From Muribaculaceae bacterium (GTDB lineage: Bacteria; Bacteroidota; Bacteroidia; Bacteroidales; Muribaculaceae), in NCBI GenBank assembly GCA_029068655.1, contig JAIECF010000069.1, positions 1-43,822 of the forward strand: 43,822 bases of DNA, read 5' to 3'. The position numbers and the translations under genes were made by a program. Below the pieces are notes generated by a model that worked only from the letters and a program-made list of their open reading frames with translations, was not told the DNA's origin and did no database searches. Every line of letters begins with the position of its first letter. The first letter of the stretch is position 1. Shown piece after piece: positions 43,804-43,822 of the stretch.

Positions 43804-43822
43804 GGTTTTTTATTTAGTTTTA

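Noticed and set aside
1..43822. tRNA, rRNA or insertion sequence
   Set aside because: No cloverleaf, rRNA segment or transposase with terminal repeats was seen by eye.

Overview
The window looks like a chromosomal segment of a gut Bacteroidales bacterium, most likely close to Muribaculaceae (inferred, not tested by search). The signs are repeated Bacteroidota promoters of the form TTTG-N20-TAnnTTTG, weak or absent Shine-Dalgarno sites, many PepSY-like, Sel1 and BspA-type secreted proteins, a SusCD-style carbohydrate lifestyle, a leuACDB operon and a cydAB oxidase.

Layout. 1-0.9 kb: the start of a LuxR-type regulator that runs off the left edge, and a Crp/Fnr remnant. 0.9-9.6 kb: Sel1 protein, PepSY-like lipoprotein, HU protein, cupin, nitroreductase, second PepSY-like protein, an AspT-type antiporter split by a frameshift, a Bcr/CflA drug exporter and a secreted protein. 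9.8-16.4 kb: a rhamnogalacturonan-I type operon (PL11 lyase, GH105 hydrolase, DUF4861 protein, GH2 beta-galactosidase). 16.6-25.3 kb: a TPR sensor-like protein overlapping leuB tail to tail, the leuA-leuC-leuD-leuB operon, an SDR oxidoreductase resembling fructuronate/mannonate reductase, queH and purC.

25.4-40.9 kb is an accessory region. It starts with an AAA_14/DUF4143 ATPase whose promoter is preceded by five 23-bp tandem repeats. Twelve genes on the minus strand follow. In transcription order they are: a radical SAM/SPASM enzyme, a 97-aa protein, a 34-aa Cys-containing peptide found only by reading the sequence (36303-36407), a stem-loop, a SelO-like kinase-fold protein, two proteins with TIR-like N termini (one with Sel1 repeats, one with membrane helices), a LemA-like protein, a membrane protein, two uncharacterised proteins, a BspA-like LRR protein and a minimal FtsZ-like GTP-binding protein. 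Upstream lie a lipoprotein and an HTH regulator plus membrane Ser/Thr kinase pair, whose promoter abuts a 7-bp microsatellite. The peptide, radical SAM enzyme and 97-aa protein form a plausible undescribed RiPP cassette. Whether the TIR, LemA and FtsZ-like genes act with it is inference from strand and proximity.

41.0-43.8 kb: cydB and cydA (cytochrome bd oxidase). The cydA start lies 19 bases from the right edge.
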